Part shown: positions 7,485 through 14,618 of the stretch, in pieces
Layout: every line of letters begins with the position of its first letter
Numbering within the stretch: the first letter of the stretch is position 1
Assembly: GCA_964639885.1 (NCBI GenBank)
Contig: CAZXEH010000003.1
Location: 75,293-139,292 of the forward strand
DNA length: 64,000 bases
From: JAGNLA01 sp964639885
Lineage (GTDB): Bacteria > Caldisericota > Caldisericia > JAAYUI01
Direction: 5' to 3'
Translations under genes and position numbers: made by a program
The notes under the pieces: model-generated
Databases searched by the model: none
What the model saw: only the letters and a program-made list of their open reading frames with translations
What the model was told of the DNA's origin: nothing

Positions 7485-9119
7485 TCAATAGTCTCCGTAC
7501 GGATTTGGCGGAGGCATCATCGGCTTGTCATCCTTCTTCGGCATTTCGGCTACACATGATTCAGTTGTGAGAACCAGTGTTGCAATGGACGATGCGTTCT
7601 GGAGGGCTGCCCTTGTGACCTTTGCCGGGTCGATGATTCCGAACTCGTACATGTCGCCGTATTTGATTGCGTCTGCATCAAGTCCGTTGTTGTCCGGAAG
7701 GTTCTTGACCTTTTCGATGACTACTGAGCCATCAAGGCCTGCATTTTCTGCGATGACCCTGAGTGGTTCTATGAGAGCTTTCTTTACGATGGTTACGCCT
7801 GTCTTCTCGTCGCCTTCAAGCTCACTCATCAGCTTGTCGAGGGATTTTGAAGCATTGAGCAGAGTGACTCCGCCACCTGGGACGATTCCTTCTTCAACGG
7901 CTGCCTTTGTTGCGGCAACAGCGTCTTCGACCCTATGCTTCCTTTCCTTCATCTCTGATTCGGTTGCTGCGCCGACTTTGATCACGGCTACGCCACCGGC
8001 AAGCTTTGCGAGTCTTTCCTGGAGTTTTTCCTTGTCATAGTCAGACTTTGTTTCCTTAATCTGTGCCTTGATCTGTTCGATTCTGGCCTTGATGTCGTCA
8101 ACATTGCCCTTGCCGCCGAGGATTGTTGTGTTGTCCTTGTCGATCTTGACTCTTTCGCATGTGCCGAGGACTTCCTTGCCAACTGACTTTATGTCAACTC
8201 CAAGGTCTGAGGCGAGAACATCACCACCGGTTAGGATGGCGATATCCTTGAGCATCTCTTTCCTTCTGTCGCCAAAGCCCGGAGCCTTGACTGCAACGCC
8301 GTTGAGGACGCCTTTAAGCTTGTTGAGGACGAGGAACTGGAGGGCTTCGCCTTCGATGTCTTCTGCGATGATGAGGAACGGTTCATGCTGCGGGAGGATG
8401 CCCTTTGTGACCATTTCAAAGAGTTCCTGCATTGATGAAAGCTTCTTGTCGGTGATGAAAATCCTTGGCTTCTCGAGGACGCATTCCATTCTCTCAACGT
8501 TTGTCACCATGTACGGTGAAACGTAGCCACGGTCGAACTGCATGCCTTCAACGATGTCAAGCTTGATGTCGAGTCCCTGGTACTCTTCAACGGTGATGAC
8601 GCCATCGCGTCCAACCTTGTCCATTGCCTCGGCGATTGCCTTGCCGATTTCCGGAACCTTTGAGGAAACGGTTGCGACCTTCTCGATGTCTGACTTTGTT
8701 TCGACCTGTTTCGACTTTGCCTTGATGAGATCAACGGCAACCTTGACTGCCTTTTCGAGTCCCCTCTTGAGGGCGATTGGGTTTGCTCCTGCAGCAACGT
8801 TCTTCATGCCTTCAGTGACTAGTGCCTGTGCAAGAACGGTCGCTGTTGTGGTGCCGTCACCTGCAACATCAGAAGTCTTGCTGGCCACTTCTCTTGCCAG
8901 TGTTGCGCCGAGGTTTTCGATTGGATCTGGAAGGTCGATGTCCTTTGCAATTGAAACGCCATCATCGGACGCCACCGGTGAGCCGTACTTCTTTTCAAGA
9001 ATGACGTGTCTGCCGCGTGGGCCGAGTGTCACCTTCACTGCGTTTGCAAGTGAGTTGACGCCGTTTTGAAGTTTCCTTCTTGCGTCTTCACCAAAGATTA
9101 TCTGTTTTGGGTCTGCCAT
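7485..9119 (-). CDS. groL: Chaperonin GroEL
   Basis: A 544-residue 60-kDa chaperonin that assembles the folding cage with GroES. All GroEL landmarks are visible: DGTTTATVLAQ near residue 86, VPGGGVTLL near 410, and an equatorial and apical domain of normal length. The C-terminus ends KPMMPPPNPYGDY and not in the usual GGM repeat tail that projects into the cavity. It lies 12 bp downstream of groES and ends before a strong terminator. Heat-shock control is expected through the CIRCE-like element upstream of groES. Confidence 0.98.
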   Translation of the reverse strand: MADPKQIIFGEDARRKLQNGVNSLANAVKVTLGPRGRHVILEKKYGSPVASDDGVSIAKDIDLPDPIENLGATLAREVASKTSDVAGDGTTTATVLAQALVTEGMKNVAAGANPIALKRGLEKAVKVAVDLIKAKSKQVETKSDIEKVATVSSKVPEIGKAIAEAMDKVGRDGVITVEEYQGLDIKLDIVEGMQFDRGYVSPYMVTNVERMECVLEKPRIFITDKKLSSMQELFEMVTKGILPQHEPFLIIAEDIEGEALQFLVLNKLKGVLNGVAVKAPGFGDRRKEMLKDIAILTGGDVLASDLGVDIKSVGKEVLGTCERVKIDKDNTTILGGKGNVDDIKARIEQIKAQIKETKSDYDKEKLQERLAKLAGGVAVIKVGAATESEMKERKHRVEDAVAATKAAVEEGIVPGGGVTLLNASKSLDKLMSELEGDEKTGVTIVKKALIEPLRVIAENAGLDGSVVIEKVKNLPDNNGLDADAIKYGDMYEFGIIDPAKVTRAALQNASSIATLVLTTESCVAEMPKKDDKPMMPPPNPYGDY

Positions 9120-9131
9120 TTTTTGTTCTCC

Positions 9132-9419
9132 TTATTCAACGATTGCAAGAACGTCACGCTCTGAGAGAATGACGTAGTTGATGCCGTCGAGTTTGATCTC
9201 TGTACCGCCATACTTTGCAAAGATCACTGATTGTCCTGCTTTGACATCGAGCGGGATTCTTGCTCCCTTTTCGTCGAAGCGTCCTGGCCCCACTGCAATA
9301 ACTTCGCCTTTGATCGGCTTCTCTTTTGCCGTGTCCGGGATGTAGAGTCCAGACTTTACTGTTTCCGATTCTTCCATCGGTTTGATAACAATTCTGTCAC
9401 CAAGTGGTTTCAGATTCAT
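9132..9419 (-). CDS. groS: Co-chaperonin GroES
   Basis: A 95-residue GroES of standard length. It starts MNLKPLGDRIVIKP, has the mobile-loop region (SETVKSGLYIPDTAKEKP) and ends with VILSERDVLAIVE. It caps the GroEL ring. AAGGAGG lies 4 nt before the ATG. It is the first gene of the groESL operon, about 48 nt downstream of the predicted transcription start. Confidence 0.98.
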   Translation of the reverse strand: MNLKPLGDRIVIKPMEESETVKSGLYIPDTAKEKPIKGEVIAVGPGRFDEKGARIPLDVKAGQSVIFAKYGGTEIKLDGINYVILSERDVLAIVE

Positions 9420-9437
9420 AACGCCTCCTTGTCGTTT

Positions 9438-9464
9438 TTGGCAGTCTCACATGTTGACTGCCAA
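9438..9464 (-). promoter_or_regulatory. CIRCE-like heat-shock operator (variant arms)
   Basis: A perfect inverted repeat TTGGCAGTC-N9-GACTGCCAA lies immediately downstream of the predicted groES transcription start. Architecture (9-bp arms, 9-bp spacer, position in the groES leader) is that of the HrcA-bound CIRCE element TTAGCACTC-N9-GAGTGCTAA, with altered bases at arm positions 3 and 7. No hrcA gene lies in the window. Confidence 0.85.
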
Positions 9465-9473
9465 GTGTAAGTG

Positions 9474-9502
9474 ATTCTATTTGGAGAAAAAACTTTTGTC
9501 AA
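9474..9502 (-). promoter_or_regulatory. groESL promoter
   Basis: Minus-strand TTGACA (9502-9497), a 17-nt spacer and TAGAAT (9479-9474), a near-consensus housekeeping promoter. Transcription would start near 9467, directly in front of the CIRCE-like operator. Confidence 0.85.
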
Positions 9503-9577
9503 GGGGTGGATTAAAGCATTGATAAAGTGAATCTCCAATTTGTTTTTTAGAAACCGTTACCTGTGTGTTTTTAGATT

Positions 9578-9594
9578 TTGGCAGTCAAAGACTG
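9578..9594. promoter_or_regulatory. Second TTGGCAGTC half-site with short-spaced partial partner
   Basis: TTGGCAGTC, identical to the left arm of the groES operator, recurs 140 bp away in the groES-yitT intergenic region. It is followed after 3 nt by GACTG, giving CAGTC-AAA-GACTG. It lies just upstream of the candidate yitT promoter. It may be an auxiliary operator or a decayed duplicate; the spacing is not CIRCE-like. Confidence 0.35.
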
Positions 9595-9614
9595 TATCTG
9601 CAAGCGATAAATAC

Positions 9615-9642
9615 TTGATTTAACAGATGAGTTCTGTAATAA
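9615..9642 (+). promoter_or_regulatory. Candidate promoter of the yitT-ftsEX operon
   Basis: TTGATT (9615-9620), a 16-nt spacer and TAATAA (9637-9642). The start would fall near 9649, on or just before the possible start codons (GTG 9649, ATG 9655), implying a leaderless or very short leader. No Shine-Dalgarno sequence is visible. Confidence 0.4.
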
Positions 9643-9654
9643 TGGGCTGTGCCC

Positions 9655-10572
9655 ATGAAGAAAAATTTGTCAAAGGAAGTCAAACGCTATTTGGGCATTG
9701 CCCTTGGCGTGATGATCGAATCGCTTTCATACGCTCTTTTTCTTGTCCCAAACAACATCGCCCCCGGTGGCCTCACTGCTGTTTCAATCATTGTGAGGAA
9801 TGCAACTGGCGGGCTCATGCCGGTAGGATTGACCTACTTCATCCTCAATATTCCGTGGCTTTTTTTCGCCTGGAAGAAGATGGGACATAAATATATCATA
9901 AGAACGCTTGTCATTTCCTTCGTCACATTCGTTTTTATCGATGGCTTCATTTATCTGCTAAAGCCGGTTGTCATGGCTTTTGACGCTGCTGGAAAGTTGG
10001 TCAGACCTGATAATCTCATCCTTGCAGCCGTTTTTGGCGGAATCCTGAATGGTTTGGGCATTGGCATAACATTTAAAAACAGGGCTTCGGCTGGCGGAAC
10101 TGACCTTATTTCACAGGTAATCCACTATTGGACAGGCTTTCCGTTCGGTCAGGCAGTTCTTGCAATCGACACCGTCGTTATCGCCGGTCTGGGTGTGTAT
10201 TTCCTTGGAACAGGCAATGGTCTTGTGCTCTCGCTCTACGCACTCATTGCCCTGATTGTCAGCAGCTTCGTGATCGACGCTGTTCAGGAAGGCATCAGCT
10301 ATACCAAACAAATGATGATTGTTACAGTCCTTCGTGACGAGGTGCTCAACAACCTTTTAACCAAGGTGGGTCGAGGCGTGACAATGCTGCAGGCTCGTGG
10401 TGGATATTCTCAGGTTGACAGGTCGATGATGGTCATCGCAATTCACAGGTCGCAGGTTTCCATGGCAAAAAATGCTGTCATCGAGGCCGATCCGAAAGCG
10501 TTTATAATGGTGGGGCCATTGAACGAGGTGGTTGGAGAGGGATTCAAACAACCCAAGATTGAGGAGTGGTGA
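9655..10572 (+). CDS. YitT family membrane protein (DUF161 plus DUF2179)
   Basis: A 305-residue integral membrane protein of the YitT/YvjA/YpjC family. Five to six hydrophobic segments cover residues 10-210, with conserved PNNIAPGGLTAVS and RASAGGTDLIS. The C-terminal DUF2179 domain (about 215-300) contains GRGVTMLQARGGYS and ends in VVGEGFKQPK. The function of the family is not established; transport or sensing has been proposed. Start is ATG 9655 or GTG 9649, neither with a clear ribosome site. Its stop overlaps the ftsE ATG (TGATG), placing it first in an operon with ftsEX and the M23 peptidase. Confidence 0.9.
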   Translation: MKKNLSKEVKRYLGIALGVMIESLSYALFLVPNNIAPGGLTAVSIIVRNATGGLMPVGLTYFILNIPWLFFAWKKMGHKYIIRTLVISFVTFVFIDGFIYLLKPVVMAFDAAGKLVRPDNLILAAVFGGILNGLGIGITFKNRASAGGTDLISQVIHYWTGFPFGQAVLAIDTVVIAGLGVYFLGTGNGLVLSLYALIALIVSSFVIDAVQEGISYTKQMMIVTVLRDEVLNNLLTKVGRGVTMLQARGGYSQVDRSMMVIAIHRSQVSMAKNAVIEADPKAFIMVGPLNEVVGEGFKQPKIEEW

Positions 10573-11249
10573 TGCTCGAAATTGACAGGGTTTCAAAGCG
10601 TTTTGAGGGTTCGCAGCTGGCGCTTGTTGACGTGAGCTTCCAGCTTAAAAAGGGAGAGTTCGCATTTGTAATGGGTCACTCAGGCTCAGGCAAGAGCACG
10701 CTTCTGAAGCTTATTTACGGTGCAGGAAAACCAACTGGCGGAACCATCTTTGTCTTCGGCAAAAACGTAGGCAGGATGAGCGCAAACCAGATCGCTTCAC
10801 TGAGAAGAAAACTTGGCATTGTCTTCCAGGATTACAAACTGATTCCAACAAAGACTGTTCAGGAAAATGTTGCGTTTGCCCTGGAGGCTCAGGGTTATCC
10901 CGACAGGCTAATCAGACCGAAGGTGAATGAAGTGTTGAGTTTTGTTGGCTTGAATCTCAGAAGCAGGGATTTTCCGAACACGCTTTCAGGTGGAGAGCAA
11001 CAAAGGGTCGCTATTGCTAGAGCTTTGGTCAATGATCCCCCGCTCCTGCTTGCCGATGAACCAACCGGAAACCTCGACGAAGCCAACGCCCAATCCATCC
11101 TCAAGCTTCTGCTGGAAATCAACACAAAAGGCACGTCTGTTCTGGTCGCAACCCACGACCAGTCGATTGTCGAAAAAACAAAAATGAGGCTGATAAAGCT
11201 TGACCACGGCCAGAAAGTGAGTGACGGCTATGCTTGGCAGAGAGACTAG
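10572..11249 (+). CDS. ftsE: Cell division ATP-binding protein FtsE
   Basis: A 225-residue ABC ATPase. It has Walker A GHSGSGKST (about 35-43), the signature LSGGEQQR, Walker B LLLADEPTGNLD and the switch His in ATHDQ. FtsE pairs with FtsX to activate periplasmic or wall murein hydrolases during division. The next two genes, ftsX and an EnvC-like M23 protein, confirm this over other ABC ATPases. The ATG chosen overlaps the yitT stop and follows GAGGAG; two in-frame GTGs just upstream are less likely starts. Confidence 0.95.
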   Translation: MLEIDRVSKRFEGSQLALVDVSFQLKKGEFAFVMGHSGSGKSTLLKLIYGAGKPTGGTIFVFGKNVGRMSANQIASLRRKLGIVFQDYKLIPTKTVQENVAFALEAQGYPDRLIRPKVNEVLSFVGLNLRSRDFPNTLSGGEQQRVAIARALVNDPPLLLADEPTGNLDEANAQSILKLLLEINTKGTSVLVATHDQSIVEKTKMRLIKLDHGQKVSDGYAWQRD

Positions 11250-12117
11250 ATGGGCATTCCGTTCAATCTGGCGTGGAGGCGGAAGATCGCTGGCTGCGAT
11301 CATCGTGACTGCCATAACTGTTTTCCTTGCAAGCACAACCCTTCTGCTTGGCCTTGCCGGAATGAACTTTGGACAGACAGCGAAGGAACGCTTTACAATC
11401 CCCGTTTACCTCACAAAATCAGCCGATGAAACAATCGCAAAAAACCTTGCCGGTCAGATTGAGAAAATGGACGGAGTAAAATCCGTGACAGTCAAAAGTC
11501 CCGATGACCAGATGAAGGAAGCCGAAGGGCTTCTCCTCGGCAGCAAACGTTCGGCCATAACAAACTCTCTTGGCTACAATCCTTTTGGCTACAGCCTTGA
11601 GGTTGTGCCGACAGACCCCGGCAGAATTGCAGAGTTGACCGAGCAAATCGAGTCTTATACGGATGTTGAGGATGTGGTCAACGATCCTACGGTTATTATG
11701 AAATTCCTTAATGTTTTTGCCATTTTCAGATGGATTGCCCTCGGATTGGCGCTCATTTCAATACTGGTCTCATCGATGGTCATCTCGCTGACAATCGCTC
11801 TTTCGATCAACTCAAGGAGACAGGAAATCGAGATCATGAGCCTTGTTGGGGCTTCACCGTCTGCAATAGTTAGGCCGTTCCTCATCGAAGGCATCTTTTA
11901 CGGACTTGTTGGCGGTGGTCTTGCAGCCGGACTTGCCTACGCATCTTGGAAGTACATCACCAGGCTGTTCTCAACAAACCTTCCCTGGTTTGACCTCAAC
12001 ATTTCCAACGCAACCTTCCTGCTGGTTTTGGCTGGGACGGTCGGTTTCGGCCTGCTTACCGGTTTTTTCACGAGTTTGTATTCGTCCAGGGCTAATCTGG
12101 GGAGGATTGAGTCTTGA
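11230..12117 (+). CDS. ftsX: Cell division protein FtsX
   Basis: A 295-residue permease-like protein that transmits ATP hydrolysis by FtsE to a murein hydrolase activator. The topology is classic FtsX: one helix at about 20-45, an extracytoplasmic domain with YLTKSADE and VKSVTVKSPDDQ to about 150, then three C-terminal helices (about 165-190, 210-240, 255-285). It overlaps ftsE by 20 nt from ATG 11230 (29 nt from an alternative GTG 11221), indicating coupling. Its stop overlaps the TTG start of the next gene. Confidence 0.95.
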   Translation: MLGRETRWAFRSIWRGGGRSLAAIIVTAITVFLASTTLLLGLAGMNFGQTAKERFTIPVYLTKSADETIAKNLAGQIEKMDGVKSVTVKSPDDQMKEAEGLLLGSKRSAITNSLGYNPFGYSLEVVPTDPGRIAELTEQIESYTDVEDVVNDPTVIMKFLNVFAIFRWIALGLALISILVSSMVISLTIALSINSRRQEIEIMSLVGASPSAIVRPFLIEGIFYGLVGGGLAAGLAYASWKYITRLFSTNLPWFDLNISNATFLLVLAGTVGFGLLTGFFTSLYSSRANLGRIES

Positions 12118-13298
12118 AGAAGGTTTTGTTGGGTTTAATGTTGTTGACGCTGGTGGCGCCGGCTGGCATTTCAAAGGGTTCGCTTGAAGGTGAACTGGCT
12201 GCCCTTCAAAAAAGAGTCAGGCAGACCCAGCAGAAAATTGAGCAGGAAAAATCATATCAGAAAGCTCTCAAGGCAAACTATGGCAACGCTTATCAAAACT
12301 GGCTGACAGCAAAAGCAGAACTTGACACCATCAACAACAGGCTCATAAAGCTCAAAAAAGACATTGAAAATATCAGAAAAGACATTGTTAACACCAAAGC
12401 AAAAATCGCCACAAAGGGAACCCAGGTCGACAAAAAGCGCAAGGAAATCGGCCAGCTTCTCACCGTCATCCACAAATACCGAAACACACGTTTCGTTGAT
12501 TACGTCTTCTCTGCCAACGATTTTTCTGAGCTTTTGACCCGAAACAGGCTGATGAACCAGCTGCTGAAAAAGGCGATGGAGGCCATAACCGACCTTCAGG
12601 ACGAATCTGCGAGCCTGATAACGCTTAAAAACAAGCTGAAAACCCAGGAGTCAGACCTTTCCGACCTTATCTCCCAGACAAAGAAAGATCAGCAGAGGGT
12701 CAACAATCTCCAGACACACCAGCAGAACCTCATGAATTCAATCACGCAAAGTCAGACACAGAGCAAGCAGATGGAAGACGAGTATGAACGCCAGATGGAG
12801 CGCGACAGTGAAGCCATCAAAGTGTTCATCAAAAAGATTCAGGAAGAACGTGAACGAAAAGCAAGAGAAGCCAAACAGCCGCAACTCAAGTGGAATGGGA
12901 AATTCATCTGGCCGCTTGCAAACGGGAAAGTGGTCGGGGCTGCAGCTGAATACGGCTGGAGAATCCACCCGATTTTCGGTTACAGGAAGTTCCATTACGG
13001 ACTCGATGTCGATGCACCCCTTGGAACGCCCGTTCTTGCCTGTGCTGACGGAGTTGTCGAGCTTGCCTCATGGTTTGGTGGTTACGGAAACTGTATCATC
13101 ATCAACCACGGAGATGGCTGGACGACGACTTACGGGCATCTTCTCGACTACAGGGTGAAAAAAAATGATGTCGTTAAACAGGGACAAACAATTGCCCTTT
13201 GTGGTTCAACCGGACTTTCAACCGAACCACATGTCCACCTTGAAGTAAGAAAAAACGGAAACACAGTATCACCGAGGGATTACCTTCCGCCAAGATAA
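12114..13298 (+). CDS. EnvC-like murein hydrolase activator, M23 family
   Basis: A 394-residue secreted protein. Residues 1-20 form a signal peptide. Residues about 25-260 are a long Lys/Gln-rich coiled coil, and 265-394 an M23 peptidase (LytM) domain with GWRIHPIFGYRKFHYGLDVD and HVHLEV. The zinc-binding residues H-x3-D and H-x-H are visible, so it may be a catalytic endopeptidase and not a degenerate activator. The coiled coil is the expected FtsX contact. Start is TTG 12114, overlapping the ftsX stop (TTGA) and preceded by GGGGAGG. Genomic coupling to ftsEX makes the division role likely. Confidence 0.92.
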   Translation: MKKVLLGLMLLTLVAPAGISKGSLEGELAALQKRVRQTQQKIEQEKSYQKALKANYGNAYQNWLTAKAELDTINNRLIKLKKDIENIRKDIVNTKAKIATKGTQVDKKRKEIGQLLTVIHKYRNTRFVDYVFSANDFSELLTRNRLMNQLLKKAMEAITDLQDESASLITLKNKLKTQESDLSDLISQTKKDQQRVNNLQTHQQNLMNSITQSQTQSKQMEDEYERQMERDSEAIKVFIKKIQEERERKAREAKQPQLKWNGKFIWPLANGKVVGAAAEYGWRIHPIFGYRKFHYGLDVDAPLGTPVLACADGVVELASWFGGYGNCIIINHGDGWTTTYGHLLDYRVKKNDVVKQGQTIALCGSTGLSTEPHVHLEVRKNGNTVSPRDYLPPR

Positions 13299-13336
13299 AG
13301 GACACTGCCTCTTATACACAATTTTTATTTATCAGC

Positions 13337-13367
13337 CGCAAATTATGACTTAAAATTCTAATTTGCG
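13337..13367. promoter_or_regulatory. Perfect 9-bp inverted repeat upstream of ctp, candidate operator
   Basis: CGCAAATTA (13337-13345), 13-bp spacer, TAATTTGCG (13359-13367), ending 18 bp before the ctp ATG. The spacer holds TTAAAATTC, a possible -10. There is no T run, so it looks like a dimeric regulator site more than a terminator. Confidence 0.5.
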
Positions 13368-13385
13368 CATTGAAAGAGGTGCAAC

Positions 13386-14618
13386 ATGGAAGACAACACA
13401 AATGAAACTCCTGTAATCATCGAAAAACCCCAGCAGCAGAACAGGTTTGTTACCACAATCCTGATCATAATCATAGCCATTTTCACCTTCGGCGCTGGAA
13501 TTTTCTCGGGCATAATGATCTCAAACTCATCCCAGACCTACATTCCAAACCAGCAGGGCAATGGCGAACAACAGGGAACCCTCCCAGGCTACAACCTGCT
13601 CAACGAAGTGATCAATATTGCAAAGACCAACTATATCAGGCCTCTTTCCGAAGAAGACCTTGCAAAATCGGTTCTCCTTGGACTTGACCCATACTCAATC
13701 TATTTCAACAAGGATGATTACAACAAGTTTACAGAGCAGACGACCGGTGAATATTCAGGCATCGGCGTGATGATCCAGTTGGACGACAACAAGCGCTCTG
13801 TGGTTGTGTACCAGGTGTTTAGCCCGTCACCGGCAGAATCAGCAGGCGTTGAAGAGGGTTGGGTCATACACTCGATCAATGGCGAATTGATTTCAACACC
13901 AGACCTCGATCTTGTCTCAAGCAAAATCAGAGGCGATGAAGGAACGAAGGTCACAATTGAGTTTCTTGCTAATGGCAAGAGTGTGACCAAAGAGATAACA
14001 AGATCAAGAGTCGAAGTTGACTCCGTCTCATATAAAATAATTGAAAAGAACGTTGGATATATCTATCTCTCGAGCTTCATGACCAACAGTGCCCAGGAAA
14101 TGAAAGATGCAATCAACGAACTGAAGCTTCAGGGGGCAACAAAATTTATTCTGGACATCAGGCGTGATGGCGGTGGATTGCTGAAGACCTGTCAGGAAAT
14201 CGGCAGCCTGTTCATCAAATCTGGCGTTCTCGTCACCGTTGAGGACAGGAACAAAGTGAAGAGAAGCCTTGAATGCAATGGCCCAGGATTTGGCTACCCA
14301 CTTGTGCTCCTTGTTGACAAGTATTCAGCCTCAGCCTCGGAAATCCTTGCCGGTGCGCTTCAGGATCACAAGATTGCCACACTCATCGGCCAAAGGACGT
14401 ATGGCAAAGGCCTTGTCCAAAACATTATCCCAATGAGAAACGGCGGAGCAGTCAAGATTACAATCCAGCAGTACATGAGACCGTCTGGAAAGCCGGTCGA
14501 TTTCATCGGCATAACGCCGGATATCATCGTGAACACTGACGAATACAAACCGCTGCCAAAAGATTACAAGAATGATCCTGTAATTCTTGAAGCCCTTAAA
14601 GTGCTCGGAGGTAAATGA
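13386..14618 (+). CDS. Carboxy-terminal processing protease, S41 family
   Basis: A 410-residue membrane-anchored serine protease. One N-terminal helix (about 21-45) is followed by an extracytoplasmic region with a Gln-rich linker. A PDZ domain (about 120-205, with GWVIHSINGE) and an S41 catalytic domain follow. The Ser nucleophile is in KYSASASEILAGAL and the Lys in GQRTYGKGLVQ, as in CtpA/CtpB. These proteases trim or regulate exported proteins. ATG follows AGAGGTG. The stop overlaps the ATPase ATG (ATGA), making it the first gene of the ctp-ATPase-gmk-rpoZ-plsY operon. Confidence 0.94.
   Translation: MEDNTNETPVIIEKPQQQNRFVTTILIIIIAIFTFGAGIFSGIMISNSSQTYIPNQQGNGEQQGTLPGYNLLNEVINIAKTNYIRPLSEEDLAKSVLLGLDPYSIYFNKDDYNKFTEQTTGEYSGIGVMIQLDDNKRSVVVYQVFSPSPAESAGVEEGWVIHSINGELISTPDLDLVSSKIRGDEGTKVTIEFLANGKSVTKEITRSRVEVDSVSYKIIEKNVGYIYLSSFMTNSAQEMKDAINELKLQGATKFILDIRRDGGGLLKTCQEIGSLFIKSGVLVTVEDRNKVKRSLECNGPGFGYPLVLLVDKYSASASEILAGALQDHKIATLIGQRTYGKGLVQNIIPMRNGGAVKITIQQYMRPSGKPVDFIGITPDIIVNTDEYKPLPKDYKNDPVILEALKVLGGK

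Noticed and set aside
9627..9890. Open frame antiparallel in sense to yitT start region
   Set aside because: It overlaps yitT in another frame, has no family resemblance and no ribosome site; yitT is clearly the real gene.
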